This document shows positions 15,960 to 24,073 of a stretch of DNA of 64,000 nucleotides, piece after piece. Position 1 is the first letter of the stretch; each line of letters opens with the position of its first letter. The notes under the pieces were generated by a model. It did no database searches, had not been told where the DNA came from, and worked only from the letters and a program-made list of their open reading frames with translations. Source of the stretch: Agromyces sp. Root81 (GTDB lineage: Bacteria > Actinomycetota > Actinomycetes > Actinomycetales > Microbacteriaceae); the NCBI RefSeq assembly GCF_001429165.1, contig NZ_LMIR01000002.1, positions 1,164,593 through 1,228,592 on the forward strand, read 5' to 3'. Made by a program: the position numbers and the translations under genes.

Positions 15960-16808
15960 TTACGGCTTGGGGATGGAGGTGTACGAGTCGGGTCGGCGGT
16001 CGCGGTAGAACTGCCAGGCGTTGCGGACGTTCCTGATCATGTCCATGTCGAGGTCGCGCACGACGACCTCCTCGTCGGTCTCCGAGCCGTAGTCGCCGAC
16101 GATGTTGCCCTGCGGGTCGCAGAACTGGCTCTTGCCGTAGAAGTTCACGGCGAGGTCGCCGTACTCGTTGTCCTCGAGGCCGACGCGGTTGGCCGCGGCG
16201 ACGAAGTAGCCGTTCGCGGCGGCTGCGGCCGGCTGCTCGAGCTCCCAGAGCCGGTTCGACAGGCCCGGCTTCGTCGCGTTCGGGTTGAAGACGATCTGCG
16301 CGCCGTTCAGGCCGAGCTCGCGCCAGCCCTCGGGGAAGTGCCGGTCGTAGCAGATGTAGACGCCGATCGGCCCGACAGCGGTGTTGAACACGGGATAGCC
16401 GAGGTTGCCGGGGCGGAAGTAGAACTTCTCCCAGAACTTGTCGAGGTTCGGGATGTGGTGCTTGCGGTACGAGCCGAGGATCGTGCCGTCGGCGTCGACG
16501 ACGACTCCGGTGTTGTAGTAGACGCCCGGCTGCTCCTCCTCGTAGATCGGCAGCACCATGACCATGCCGAGTTCCTTCGCGAGTGCGGCGAAGCGCTGCA
16601 CGATCGGGCCGTCGGCGGGCTCGGCGTAGTCGTAGTACTTCACGTCTTCGGTGATGCCGAAGTACGGGCCGTAGAAGAGCTCCTGGAAGCAGATGACCTG
16701 GGCGCCCTGCTCCTTCGCATCGCGGGCGAACTGCTCGTGCTTGTCGAGCATGGACGCCGTGTCGCCGGTCCAGGTCGTCTGCGTGATGGCCGCTCGGACG
16801 ATCGTCAT
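15960..16808 (-). CDS. Beta-ureidopropionase (N-carbamoyl-beta-alanine amidase)
   Basis: A 282-residue nitrilase-superfamily amidase with the catalytic triad Glu43 (CFQELFYGPYF), Lys116 (YRKHHIPN) and Cys153 (YICYDRHFPE). The sequences around the triad match N-carbamoyl-beta-alanine amidohydrolase/N-carbamoylputrescinase-type members. It would hydrolyse the dihydropyrimidinase product to beta-alanine, NH3 and CO2. The ATG at 16808 is preceded by AGGAGG; upstream in-frame codons would add 54 residues without nitrilase similarity. It is the first gene of the operon, opposite the MocR regulator. Confidence 0.92.
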   Translation of the reverse strand: MTIVRAAITQTTWTGDTASMLDKHEQFARDAKEQGAQVICFQELFYGPYFGITEDVKYYDYAEPADGPIVQRFAALAKELGMVMVLPIYEEEQPGVYYNTGVVVDADGTILGSYRKHHIPNLDKFWEKFYFRPGNLGYPVFNTAVGPIGVYICYDRHFPEGWRELGLNGAQIVFNPNATKPGLSNRLWELEQPAAAAANGYFVAAANRVGLEDNEYGDLAVNFYGKSQFCDPQGNIVGDYGSETDEEVVVRDLDMDMIRNVRNAWQFYRDRRPDSYTSIPKP

Positions 16809-17035
16809 ATTGCCTCCTGAGTCGGTCGGCGTCGTCGCCGTGCACTCGATGGGCGTGGAACAGAGCTGCTCACCGGGTGGTGCTGTGACGCCGAGGCTGT
16901 GCTGCGGACTGCAAGTCCGGAGCTCCCGAACGGGCACGCGACCCGTTCTGTTATTGTTCGGCGTGAACATTTCTCTTGTGTTTCACACTGTGACGTTGTG
17001 GTTACTTATCTTGTCCCTCACGTCGTGAGGAGGCA
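16809..17035. promoter_or_regulatory. Divergent control region with two short palindromes
   Basis: This 227-bp, comparatively AT-rich gap separates the pyrimidine operon from its MocR regulator. TCACA-C-TGTGA (16983-16993) is an 11-bp palindrome. CCTCACG-T-CGTGAGG (17016-17030) is a 15-bp palindrome that overlaps the ribosome-binding site of the MocR gene, so binding or RNA folding there could repress the regulator itself. Which site the regulator uses is unknown. Confidence 0.55.
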
Positions 17036-18484
17036 ATGGTCATGTCAGGTATTCATGTGAATGGTTCTCGGATGACTGCGGTACGACTGGAGGGCGCCGA
17101 GCTCATCGCGCTCGCGGAATTCGGCGAGACGACCCCGCGCGGCATCGCGGGGGTGATCGCGCGGCTCGTGAACTCCGGCGAACTCGCGCCCGGCACGCGC
17201 CTGCCGACCGTGCGCGAGCTCGCGGGCGAACTCGGCGTCAGCCCGGCCACGGTAAGCCAGGCCTGGCAGGCGCTCTCGCGCACCGGACTCATCGAGTCGC
17301 GGGGCCGGGCCGGCAGCTTCGTGCGGCCGATCTCCCAGGGGTGGCTGGCGCCGCGCATGCGCGGCATGGCCGCTCCGAACGATCCCGTGCGCCTCGACCT
17401 CTCGCGCGGCACGCCCGACCCGCTCCTGCTGCCCGCGCTCGGCCCGGCGCTCTCGCGGGTCTCGGCACGCGCCGAGACCGGGAGCTACCAGGCCGAGCCC
17501 GTGATCCCGGGGCTCGCATCGGTGCTCGCCGATTCCTGGCCCTCCGAGGCCGAGACGATCATGGTCGTCGACGGCGCCCTCGATGCGATCTCGCGCACCC
17601 TCGACGAGGTCGTGCGCTACGGCGACCGGGTCGTGGTCGAGAGTCCGGGCTTCCCGCCGTTCCTCGACCTGCTCGACCTGCTCGGGGCCGAGGCGGTGCC
17701 CGTCGCGGTCGACGAAGCCGGCATGACGCCCGACGCGCTCGCCCGCGCGCTGCATCGGCAGCCCGTCGCGGTGCTGCTGCAGCCACGTGCGCAGAATCCC
17801 ACCGGGGCGTCGATGACGGTCGGCCGCGCCGAGGCGCTGGCGCGGGTCATCCGCTCGGCTGAGCGAGCAGGCGATGTCGTCGTCATCGAAGACGACCACT
17901 CGGGCATGATCTCGACCGCTGGCGACGTGACGCTCGGCACGTGGCTGCCCGATCGGGTCGTGCACGTGCGCAGCTTCTCGAAGTCGCATGGGCCCGACCT
18001 GCGCATCGCCGCCGTCGGCGGGCCGCGCGACCTCGTCGACCGCATCGCAGCGCGCCGCATGCTCGGCCCCGGCTGGACTTCGCGGATGCTGCAGACGATC
18101 CTGCTCGACCTGCTCACCGACGGCACCTCGCTCGACGCCGTGGCCGAGGCGCGGCGGCAGTACTTCACCCGGCAGCGCGCACTCGGCGATGCACTGCGGG
18201 CGCGCGGCGTGCCGGTCGCACCGGCCGACGGCGTGAACCTGTGGATGCCGGTGCTGAGCGAGCGATCGGCGCTCGTGCAGCTCGCGGCGGCGGGCGTGCG
18301 CGTCGCCGCGGGCACCCCGTTCCTCGCAGCCTCGGGGAACGGCACGCCCGGCGCGGGCAATGGGCGATCGCGGCCCGGCGGCGAGTTCGTGCGGGTCACC
18401 GTCGGCATGGTGCGGGACGACGTCGCCGAGGTCGCCGATGCGCTCGCGACCGCCGCCCAGCACGTCGTGGCGGGCGGGTACTGA
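17036..18484 (+). CDS. MocR-type GntR regulator with aminotransferase-like domain
   Basis: A 482-residue fusion. The N-terminal GntR winged helix spans about residues 30-110 (GELAPGTRLPTVRELAGELG, SPATVSQAWQALSRTGLI); an aminotransferase class I-like domain follows to the end. PLP contacts are present: QNPTGASM, VVIEDDHSGM and HVRSFSKSHG with the Schiff-base Lys. MocR proteins sense PLP or an amine/amino-acid ligand by forming an aldimine. Divergent placement suggests it controls the pyrimidine operon, perhaps responding to beta-alanine (inferred). GAGGAGG supports the ATG at 17036. Confidence 0.88.
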   Translation: MVMSGIHVNGSRMTAVRLEGAELIALAEFGETTPRGIAGVIARLVNSGELAPGTRLPTVRELAGELGVSPATVSQAWQALSRTGLIESRGRAGSFVRPISQGWLAPRMRGMAAPNDPVRLDLSRGTPDPLLLPALGPALSRVSARAETGSYQAEPVIPGLASVLADSWPSEAETIMVVDGALDAISRTLDEVVRYGDRVVVESPGFPPFLDLLDLLGAEAVPVAVDEAGMTPDALARALHRQPVAVLLQPRAQNPTGASMTVGRAEALARVIRSAERAGDVVVIEDDHSGMISTAGDVTLGTWLPDRVVHVRSFSKSHGPDLRIAAVGGPRDLVDRIAARRMLGPGWTSRMLQTILLDLLTDGTSLDAVAEARRQYFTRQRALGDALRARGVPVAPADGVNLWMPVLSERSALVQLAAAGVRVAAGTPFLAASGNGTPGAGNGRSRPGGEFVRVTVGMVRDDVAEVADALATAAQHVVAGGY

Positions 18485-18513
18485 GGCGCCTGCCGCTCTG
18501 CCTGCCGAGCCGC

Positions 18514-18960
18514 CTACTCGGCGAGGATGCGGAGGATGTCTCGGAGCCGGCCGGTCTGCTCCGCGCCGAGCGCGCGTTCGATCTCGGCGTTGGCCTCGGC
18601 CGATGCAACGACGGCTGCTCGGCAGAACTCGGCGCCGCGTCGGTCGAGCCGCACGATGGTGGCGCGCTGGTCGGCCGGGTCGGTCTCGGTCGTGACGTAG
18701 CCGGCCGCCACCAGGGCGCGGACGAGGGCGCTCATCGCCTGCCGGCTGATCCCGGCTCGCGCGGCGAGGGTGGAGACCCGGGTTCCGTCTGGGTCGAGCG
18801 CGGAGAAGACGGCCACATGCGCCTGGTGCACGCTGCCGTACCCCCGTTCGGCCAGTCGCTCGAAGATCGCTGCCGTCAGCGCTCGCGAGACCGCACCGAT
18901 GGTGTGGGTGAGGTCGTGCCGACTGGCCTCTTCGAACTCCCGCAACGCGTCACCGTGCAT
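18514..18960 (-). CDS. MarR-family transcriptional regulator
   Basis: A 148-residue winged-helix regulator: TRVSTLAARAGISRQAMSALVRALVAAGYV is the HTH, followed by the wing ETDPADQRATIVRLD with the conserved DxR pattern. It is divergent from a peroxiredoxin-like gene and probably represses it and itself. There is no N-terminal Cys of the OhrR kind; the only Cys is in the C-terminal helix, so the signal may not be peroxide. AAGGAGG precedes the ATG at 18960. Confidence 0.88.
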   Translation of the reverse strand: MHGDALREFEEASRHDLTHTIGAVSRALTAAIFERLAERGYGSVHQAHVAVFSALDPDGTRVSTLAARAGISRQAMSALVRALVAAGYVTTETDPADQRATIVRLDRRGAEFCRAAVVASAEANAEIERALGAEQTGRLRDILRILAE

Positions 18961-18998
18961 TAGGCAACCTCCTTGACAACTTAGGCAACGCGATTGAC
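18961..18998. promoter_or_regulatory. Probable MarR operator, two direct repeats 21 bp apart
   Basis: TAGGCAAC-N4-TTGAC occurs at 18961-18977 and again at 18982-18998, a 21-bp (two helical turns) period, immediately upstream of the MarR start and in front of the divergent peroxiredoxin gene. TTGACA at 18973-18978 could serve as a -35 element for the rightward gene. This is the layout expected of cooperative binding by an autoregulated MarR dimer. Confidence 0.6.
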
Positions 18999-19051
18999 TA
19001 TTAACGCAACCCGGTTTCCTACCGGCAATCCTCCCAGATTCGAGGTCATCG

Positions 19052-19501
19052 ATGTCAGGCACCATCACCGTCCCCGCGCTCGGCGACACCCTCCCGAACA
19101 TCCAGCTGGTCGACGAGGCCGGCACGGCTTCGCGTGTGATGGACGACGTCGGCGAACACGGCGCGGTCGTCTTCTTCATGCGGACCAGCACCTGCCCCGT
19201 GTGCCATGCGCACGTGCGCGAGCTGCAGCGGATGTCGGATGCGGGCCAGTTGCGCGGCGCACGCGCCGTCGTCGTCACTCCGGGCGGCGCGGCCGAAGCC
19301 GCCGCAGTCGCCCGGCGCACGACCCTCAGCGTGTTCGCATCGGGAGAGCGTCACCGCGACGTCGGACTCGGCCGGTTCCTCACCATGCAGCACAGCGGCA
19401 CCTTCGTCGTCGACGCGGCCGGCCGGGTGCTCGCACGCCGGGCCAGCGCCCTGCCGACCGGGAGCTTCTCCAAGCGCGAGATCCTCAGCGCGCTGGGGTG
19501 A
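19052..19501 (+). CDS. Peroxiredoxin/thioredoxin-fold protein (AhpC/TSA-like)
   Basis: A 149-residue protein with the peroxiredoxin opening (PALGDTLPNIQLVDEAG) and the active-site segment VFFMRTSTCPVCHAHVREL. The CPVC motif is more thioredoxin-like than the TxxC of classical peroxiredoxins. SGTFVVDAAGRVLARR supplies the cis-region strand. Likely role: thiol peroxide reduction or disulfide reduction in the cytoplasm (no signal peptide). Divergent MarR control suggests inducible expression. It ends 12 bp before the convergent EF-G2-like gene. Confidence 0.8.
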   Translation: MSGTITVPALGDTLPNIQLVDEAGTASRVMDDVGEHGAVVFFMRTSTCPVCHAHVRELQRMSDAGQLRGARAVVVTPGGAAEAAAVARRTTLSVFASGERHRDVGLGRFLTMQHSGTFVVDAAGRVLARRASALPTGSFSKREILSALG

Positions 19502-19513
19502 TGCAGGAGCCGG

Positions 19514-21562
19514 TCACCCCTTCGCGCCGCCCGGCACCCTGACGTAGCGATCGGGCGTCATCGTCAGCTCCGCCCGGCCACCGGTGATCGATCGCAGGTC
19601 GAGCACGTAGCGGCCGAGTTCGGCCTCGGGCACGTTCGCGACGATCCGCGCGTGCCCGTCGGCGGTCGCCTCCGTGGCATTGACGCGGCCGCGGCGACCG
19701 GAGAGATCGGTCAGCACCGTGCCCTGCAGTTCGCTCGGCACCGTGACGGTCACGAGCGACACGGGCTCGAGCAGCACCGTGCCCGCCTCGGCGAGAGCCG
19801 CCTTCACCCCGATCGACGCCGCCGTGCGGAAGGCCATGTCGGAGGAGTCGACCGAGTGCGACTTGCCGTCGACCAGTTCGACGCGCACGTCGACGACCGG
19901 ATGCCCCTGCGGCCCGCCCGCCGCGAGGGCGTCGTGCGCCCCCTTCTCGACGGCCGGGATGTACGAGCGCGGCACCGCCCCGCCCACCACCGAGTCGACG
20001 AACTCGAATCCGCCGCCGAGCGGCATCGGCGAGACCCGCAGCTGCACGACGGCGAACTGGCCGTGCCCGCCCGACTGCTTCTTGAGCCGCCCCTCGACCT
20101 CGGCCCGGCCGGCGATGGTCTCGCGGTACGCGATCGGCGCCGGCGAGGTCGTGACGTGCACGCCGAACACTCGGGCGAGCCGCTCGACGGCGACCGCGAC
20201 ATGCGTGTCGCCGAGGCCGCGGATGATCGCCGCGCCGCCCGTGCGGTCGATCACGAGCGTGGGGTCCTCGGCGACGATGCGGCCGAGCGAGGTCATGAGC
20301 TTCTCGTCGTCGGACTGCGTCGCCGGCTCGAGCCGCTCCGCGTACACCGGCTCGCGCCGCGGCAGCGGCGCCGGCTGGGCACTGCCGTTCGCCCGGGCCC
20401 ACAGCAGGGTTCCCGACGGGGAGCCCGTGAGCTTCGCGACCGCGCCGACCTCACCGGCGCGCAGCACGTCGGCCGGCAGGTGCTCGGCCCCCCGCAGCCG
20501 GAAGAGCCCGTGCAGGCGCTCGTCGGCGCCGGTGGTGGCGTTGTGCAGCCGGTCGCTCGGCCTGACGACGCCCGAGAGCACCTTGAACATGGACACCTGC
20601 CCGACGAACGGGTCGGCCACGGTGCGGAAGACGTGCAGCACCGTCTCGCCGTCGGGGTTCGGCGCGACGGCCACCTCGGTGCCGCCCATCACGATCCGGC
20701 TGTCGTGGTCGAGCGCCGACGGCGCCAGCGCGCACACGAGGTCGGCGACGCGGTCGACGCCGGTGCCCGTCACCGCGGAGCAGACGACCACCGGGATCGC
20801 CTCGCCGGTCGCCACTTCGCGGGCGAGGGTGCGCTCCAGCTCGGATGCCGCGGGCTCGCGCCCGTCGAGGTACGCCTCGAGCTGCTGGTCGTCGTGCGAC
20901 ACGATCTCCTCGGTCACCTCGACGTGCAGGCGATGCTCCTCCACCTCGACCGCCGGTGGAAGCGGCTCGTCGTGATGGCGCCCGGCATCGTCGTAGACGA
21001 GCGCCTGCTCGCTGAGCACATCGGCGAGCGCGGTGAAGTCGTGCTCCTCGCCGAGCGGCAGCTCGAGCGCCACGAGTCGGTCGCCGAATGCGGCACGCAG
21101 CTCCTCCAGCACCCGGCGGAAGTCGGCGCGGGCCTTGTCCTCCTGGGTGATGACGACGATGCGCGGCACGCCCGCGGCCGCCGCTGCGGCCCAGGCGACA
21201 TGCGTGCCCGCGGTCACGCCGTCGACCGCGCTCACGGTCAGCATCGCGACATCCGCCACCGCCAGCGCCGTGTCGAGGCCGCCGATGAAATCGGGATGCC
21301 CCGGTGCGTCGGCGAGGGTCATGGTGTGCTCGGTGCCGTCGGGCGCGGCCCAGCCCAGGTGCGCGAGGGAGAGCCCGAGGGTCATGCCTCTCGCGATCTC
21401 CTCGGGCTCGTGGTCGCCGGTCGTGGTGCCCTGGTCGACGCTGCCCGCCCTCGGGATCGCGCCGGCTCGCAGCAGCAGCGCTTCGAGCAGGGTCGTCTTA
21501 CCGGAACCCGCTCCGCCCACGAGGGCGACGGTCCGGTGAGTCGGGGTCGATGCCGAGTTCAT
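19514..21562 (-). CDS. Elongation factor G-like GTPase (EF-G2 type)
   Basis: A 682-residue translational GTPase with the EF-G domain order. Domain I carries the P-loop GGAGSGKT and switch II DAPGHPDF; domain II contains VADPFVGQVSMFKVLSG; domains III-V end with VPEAELGRYVLDLRSITGG. Relative to EF-G, the NKxD base-specificity motif is degenerate: the matching strand reads VVITQEDKARADF. Actinobacteria often have this second EF-G-like gene in addition to fusA; its role (ribosome rescue, hibernation or recycling) is unsettled. GGGAGG supports the start at 21562 over an in-frame codon 36 nt upstream. Confidence 0.88.
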   Translation of the reverse strand: MNSASTPTHRTVALVGGAGSGKTTLLEALLLRAGAIPRAGSVDQGTTTGDHEPEEIARGMTLGLSLAHLGWAAPDGTEHTMTLADAPGHPDFIGGLDTALAVADVAMLTVSAVDGVTAGTHVAWAAAAAAGVPRIVVITQEDKARADFRRVLEELRAAFGDRLVALELPLGEEHDFTALADVLSEQALVYDDAGRHHDEPLPPAVEVEEHRLHVEVTEEIVSHDDQQLEAYLDGREPAASELERTLAREVATGEAIPVVVCSAVTGTGVDRVADLVCALAPSALDHDSRIVMGGTEVAVAPNPDGETVLHVFRTVADPFVGQVSMFKVLSGVVRPSDRLHNATTGADERLHGLFRLRGAEHLPADVLRAGEVGAVAKLTGSPSGTLLWARANGSAQPAPLPRREPVYAERLEPATQSDDEKLMTSLGRIVAEDPTLVIDRTGGAAIIRGLGDTHVAVAVERLARVFGVHVTTSPAPIAYRETIAGRAEVEGRLKKQSGGHGQFAVVQLRVSPMPLGGGFEFVDSVVGGAVPRSYIPAVEKGAHDALAAGGPQGHPVVDVRVELVDGKSHSVDSSDMAFRTAASIGVKAALAEAGTVLLEPVSLVTVTVPSELQGTVLTDLSGRRGRVNATEATADGHARIVANVPEAELGRYVLDLRSITGGRAELTMTPDRYVRVPGGAKG

Positions 21563-21626
21563 GAGGCCTCCCGCGCCGGTGCGGTGCTGTCCGTCCATCG
21601 TGGACCCGACGGACCGTGAGCGCCAG

Positions 21627-21666
21627 CCCTCAGGGTGATCGATGGCCGGCGGAAGGCCGCTGAGGG
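21627..21666. terminator. Hairpin downstream of the DeoR gene
   Basis: CCCTCAG (21627-21633) pairs with CTGAGGG (21660-21666), and GGCC pairs inside it. It lies immediately after the leftward DeoR stop. There is no T-tract, so termination would be imperfect. Confidence 0.35.
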
Positions 21667-21667
21667 A

Positions 21668-22426
21668 TCAGCCCGCCTGGATGAGCCGGACCCCGGCCTG
21701 CTCGAGCTCGCGCATCGCGGTGGCGGCGGCATCCGCGTCGGTGACGACCCCGGCCACCTCGTCGAGCGGCAGCACCCGGTAGGTCGAGGCCGCGCCGATC
21801 TTCTCGGTGCTCGCGAGCACGTAGGTCTCGGCGGCCGACCGCGCGAGCGCGCGCTTCATCGCCGCCTCCTCCGCATCGCCGGTGGTGAGACCGGCTTCGG
21901 CGTGCACGCCGGTGACGCCGAGGAAGAACAGGTCGGCACTGACATCGCGCAGCGCCTCGACGGCGATCGCACCGCACGTGACCATCGAGTGCCGGTAGAC
22001 CCGGCCGCCGATGAGCTGCAGCTCGATGTGCTCGTGCTCGGCGAGCGCCACGGCGATGGTCGGGCTGTGGGTGATGACCGTGGCATGCAGCGAGCGCGGC
22101 AGCGCGTCGACGAGCGCGAGCGTGCTGGTGCCGCCGTCGAGCAGCACGGTCGCGCCCGGCTCGATGAGGCGGGCCGCGGCCACGGCGATGCGGTGCTTGC
22201 TCTCGGGCTCGATGCGCGTGCGCGCCTCGTAGGGCGAGGTGGCCGGCGAGGCCGGCAGCGCTCCCCCGTACACGCGCTGGCAGAGTCCGGCGGCGGCGAG
22301 GTCGCGAAGGTCACGGCGGATCGTGTCCTCGGAGATCGCGAGGTCAGCGGCGGCCTCGGCGGCGACGATCCGGCCGTCCCGATGCAGCCGTTCGAGCAGC
22401 AGTTCACGGCGCTGCGCAGTCAGCAT
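21668..22426 (-). CDS. DeoR-family transcriptional regulator
   Basis: A 252-residue regulator. The N-terminal DeoR HTH is at residues 6-57 (RRELLLERLHRDGRIVAAE, ISEDTIRRDLRDLAAAG), and the C-terminal sugar-phosphate-binding DeoRC domain contains VLLDGGTSTLALVDALP and LFFLGVTGVHAEAGLTTGD. Effectors of this family are usually phosphorylated sugars or nucleosides. It is divergent from a DUF4406 gene, whose fold is related to nucleoside deoxyribosyltransferases, so a nucleoside-related signal is possible. AAGGAGGAA precedes the ATG at 22426. Confidence 0.9.
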   Translation of the reverse strand: MLTAQRRELLLERLHRDGRIVAAEAAADLAISEDTIRRDLRDLAAAGLCQRVYGGALPASPATSPYEARTRIEPESKHRIAVAAARLIEPGATVLLDGGTSTLALVDALPRSLHATVITHSPTIAVALAEHEHIELQLIGGRVYRHSMVTCGAIAVEALRDVSADLFFLGVTGVHAEAGLTTGDAEEAAMKRALARSAAETYVLASTEKIGAASTYRVLPLDEVAGVVTDADAAATAMRELEQAGVRLIQAG

Positions 22427-22475
22427 GCACGTTCCTCCTTGTTTCTACACATTGTTGCACGTTATGGTGTCGGGC

Positions 22476-22913
22476 ATGACGAAACCACTGCTCATTCTCA
22501 TCGCCGGTCCCTACCGTTCGGGCACCGACGGCGACCCCGCCCGCATCGCCCGCAACCTCGAACGCCTCGAGCAGGCGTCATGGCCGATCTACGAACGCGG
22601 CCACGTGCCGATGATCGGCGAGTGGGTCGCGCTGCCGATCCTGCGGGTGGGGTCGACGGATGCCTCGGGCTCCGCCGCGCCCGACGGCGACACCCCGACC
22701 GGCGACGCCGAGGCCGACACCTCCGCCGCCGCGCCCGTCGAGGGCGACGTCATGTACACGACCGCCCACCGCCTCCTGCAGCACTGCGACGCCGTGCTGC
22801 GGCTGGAGGGCGCCTCGCACGGCGCCGACCAGGACGTGCGCATCGCGGAGGCCAGGGGCATCCCGGTGTACCGGTCGATCGACGAGATCCCGGTGCTCGG
22901 CGCCGCGGCCTGA
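22476..22913 (+). CDS. DUF4406 family protein (nucleoside deoxyribosyltransferase-like fold)
   Basis: A 145-residue protein that opens with LLILIAGPYRSGTDGDPARIARNLERLE, the glycine-rich first loop of the DUF4406/nucleoside 2-deoxyribosyltransferase-like fold, and ends with DAVLRLEGASHGADQDVRIAEARGIPVY, where the Glu and the ADQDV segment fit the family's active-site half. An Ala/Ser/Asp-rich insert (about residues 65-90) separates the halves. The ATG at 22476 is preferred to that at 22464 because TATGGT (22463-22468) lies 7 nt before it, the usual leaderless spacing here. Substrate unknown. Confidence 0.75.
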   Translation: MTKPLLILIAGPYRSGTDGDPARIARNLERLEQASWPIYERGHVPMIGEWVALPILRVGSTDASGSAAPDGDTPTGDAEADTSAAAPVEGDVMYTTAHRLLQHCDAVLRLEGASHGADQDVRIAEARGIPVYRSIDEIPVLGAAA

Positions 22914-22918
22914 CCACG

Positions 22919-22988
22919 GGTCGGGATCACTCGTGTCGCACGGGACCACGGTTGTCGATGGTCCGGTGCGACACGAGCGGTCCCGAAC
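22919..22988. repeat. 70-bp palindromic element, copy B
   Basis: The same length and fold as copy A (5228-5297). Inner arms CTCGTGTCGCACGGGACCA and TGGTCCGGTGCGACACGAG are almost perfectly complementary around a loop that also contains GTCGA. It lies between the DUF4406 gene and cofD, ending 14 bp before the -10-like box of cofD/copy-free sequence begins. Confidence 0.7.
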
Positions 22989-23020
22989 GGTCGACTCGCA
23001 CGCGGCCGTAGGGTTGAACC

Positions 23021-24073
23021 GTGCAGATCACGGTGCTCGCGGGCGGAGTCGGAGGATCGCGCTTCGTGCGCGGCGTGCGCGAGGAGTGCGCGCGGCGCCT
23101 GCCCGACGGGGGTGCCGAGGCATCCCTTCGACAGGCTCAGGACAGCGCCGTCACCGTGGTCGTGAACACGGGCGACGACCTCTGGCTCGCGGGCCTGCGC
23201 CTCATGCCCGACTTCGACTCGCTGCTCTACTCGCTCGCCGGCGTCAACGACACCGAGCGCGGCTGGGGGCGTGCCGGCGAGACCGAGCGCGTCTCCGCCG
23301 AGCTCCGCGAGTGGGGCGTCGGCTGGCCGTGGTTCACCCTCGGCGACCTCGACCTCGGCACCCACCTCGCCCGCACCGCGTGGCTCCACGAGGGCGCGAC
23401 GCCGTCCGACGTGGCGCATCGCCTGCAGCGGCGATGGCCGCTCGGCGTGCAGCTGATCCCCGCGACCGACACCGAGGTCGACACCCACGTGCTCGTCGCC
23501 GACCCAGACGAGCTCGGCGGCGAACGCGAGATGCACTTCCAGGAATGGTGGACGAGGTACCGCGCTACCCTGCCCGCGATCGCATTCCGGCAACGGAACA
23601 TCGAGCAGGCCCGGCCCGCGCCGGGCGTCGTCGAGGCGATCGTCGGCGCCGACCTGGTGCTCGTGGCGCCCTCGAACCCCGTCGTCTCGATCGGCACGAT
23701 CCTCGACGTGCCCGGCATCCGCGAGGCGCTCGCCGAGACCTCGGCGCCCGTCATCGGCGTCTCCCCGATCATCGGCGGCAAGGTCGTGCGCGGCATGGCC
23801 GACGCGTGCCTCGCCGCGATCGGCGTCGAGACGAGCGCCGAGGCGGTGGGCCGGCACTACGGGGCGAGGGCGCACGGCGGCCTGCTCGACGCCTGGCTCG
23901 TCGACGAAGCGGATGCCGCCGCGCTCCCCGCGCTCGAAGGGATCGGGCTCACCGCGGCATCCGCCCCGCTCTGGATGCGCGACCCCGACACCTCGGCCGC
24001 CCTCGCCGGCGCGGCGATCGACCTCGGGCGCGCCCTCGCCCGGCCGGCGCCTCACCCGGAGGGCGCGGCATGA
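23021..24073 (+). CDS. cofD: 2-phospho-L-lactate transferase (F420 biosynthesis)
   Basis: A 350-residue CofD/FbiA enzyme that transfers the phospholactyl-type (or phosphoenolpyruvyl) moiety to the deazaflavin Fo, making F420-0 or its dehydro form. Diagnostic parts: LAGGVGGSRFVRG, VVNTGDDLWLAGLRLMPDFDSLLYSLAG, WFTLGDLDLGTHLART and APSNPVVSIGTILDVPGIR. Residues about 34-42 (SLRQAQDS) come from a short dispersed repeat at 23124-23143 and interrupt an otherwise conserved N-terminus. GTG start; TAGGGT (23009-23014) lies 6 nt before it. The stop overlaps the methyltransferase start (ATGA). Confidence 0.95.
   Translation: MQITVLAGGVGGSRFVRGVREECARRLPDGGAEASLRQAQDSAVTVVVNTGDDLWLAGLRLMPDFDSLLYSLAGVNDTERGWGRAGETERVSAELREWGVGWPWFTLGDLDLGTHLARTAWLHEGATPSDVAHRLQRRWPLGVQLIPATDTEVDTHVLVADPDELGGEREMHFQEWWTRYRATLPAIAFRQRNIEQARPAPGVVEAIVGADLVLVAPSNPVVSIGTILDVPGIREALAETSAPVIGVSPIIGGKVVRGMADACLAAIGVETSAEAVGRHYGARAHGGLLDAWLVDEADAAALPALEGIGLTAASAPLWMRDPDTSAALAGAAIDLGRALARPAPHPEGAA
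23124..23143. repeat. Short dispersed repeat R2 inside cofD
   Basis: CCCTTCGACAGGCTCAGGAC is a widely scattered 20-bp bacterial repeat motif by my recollection. Here it is read in frame within cofD as part of SLRQAQDS. Only one copy was noticed in the window. Confidence 0.55.
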
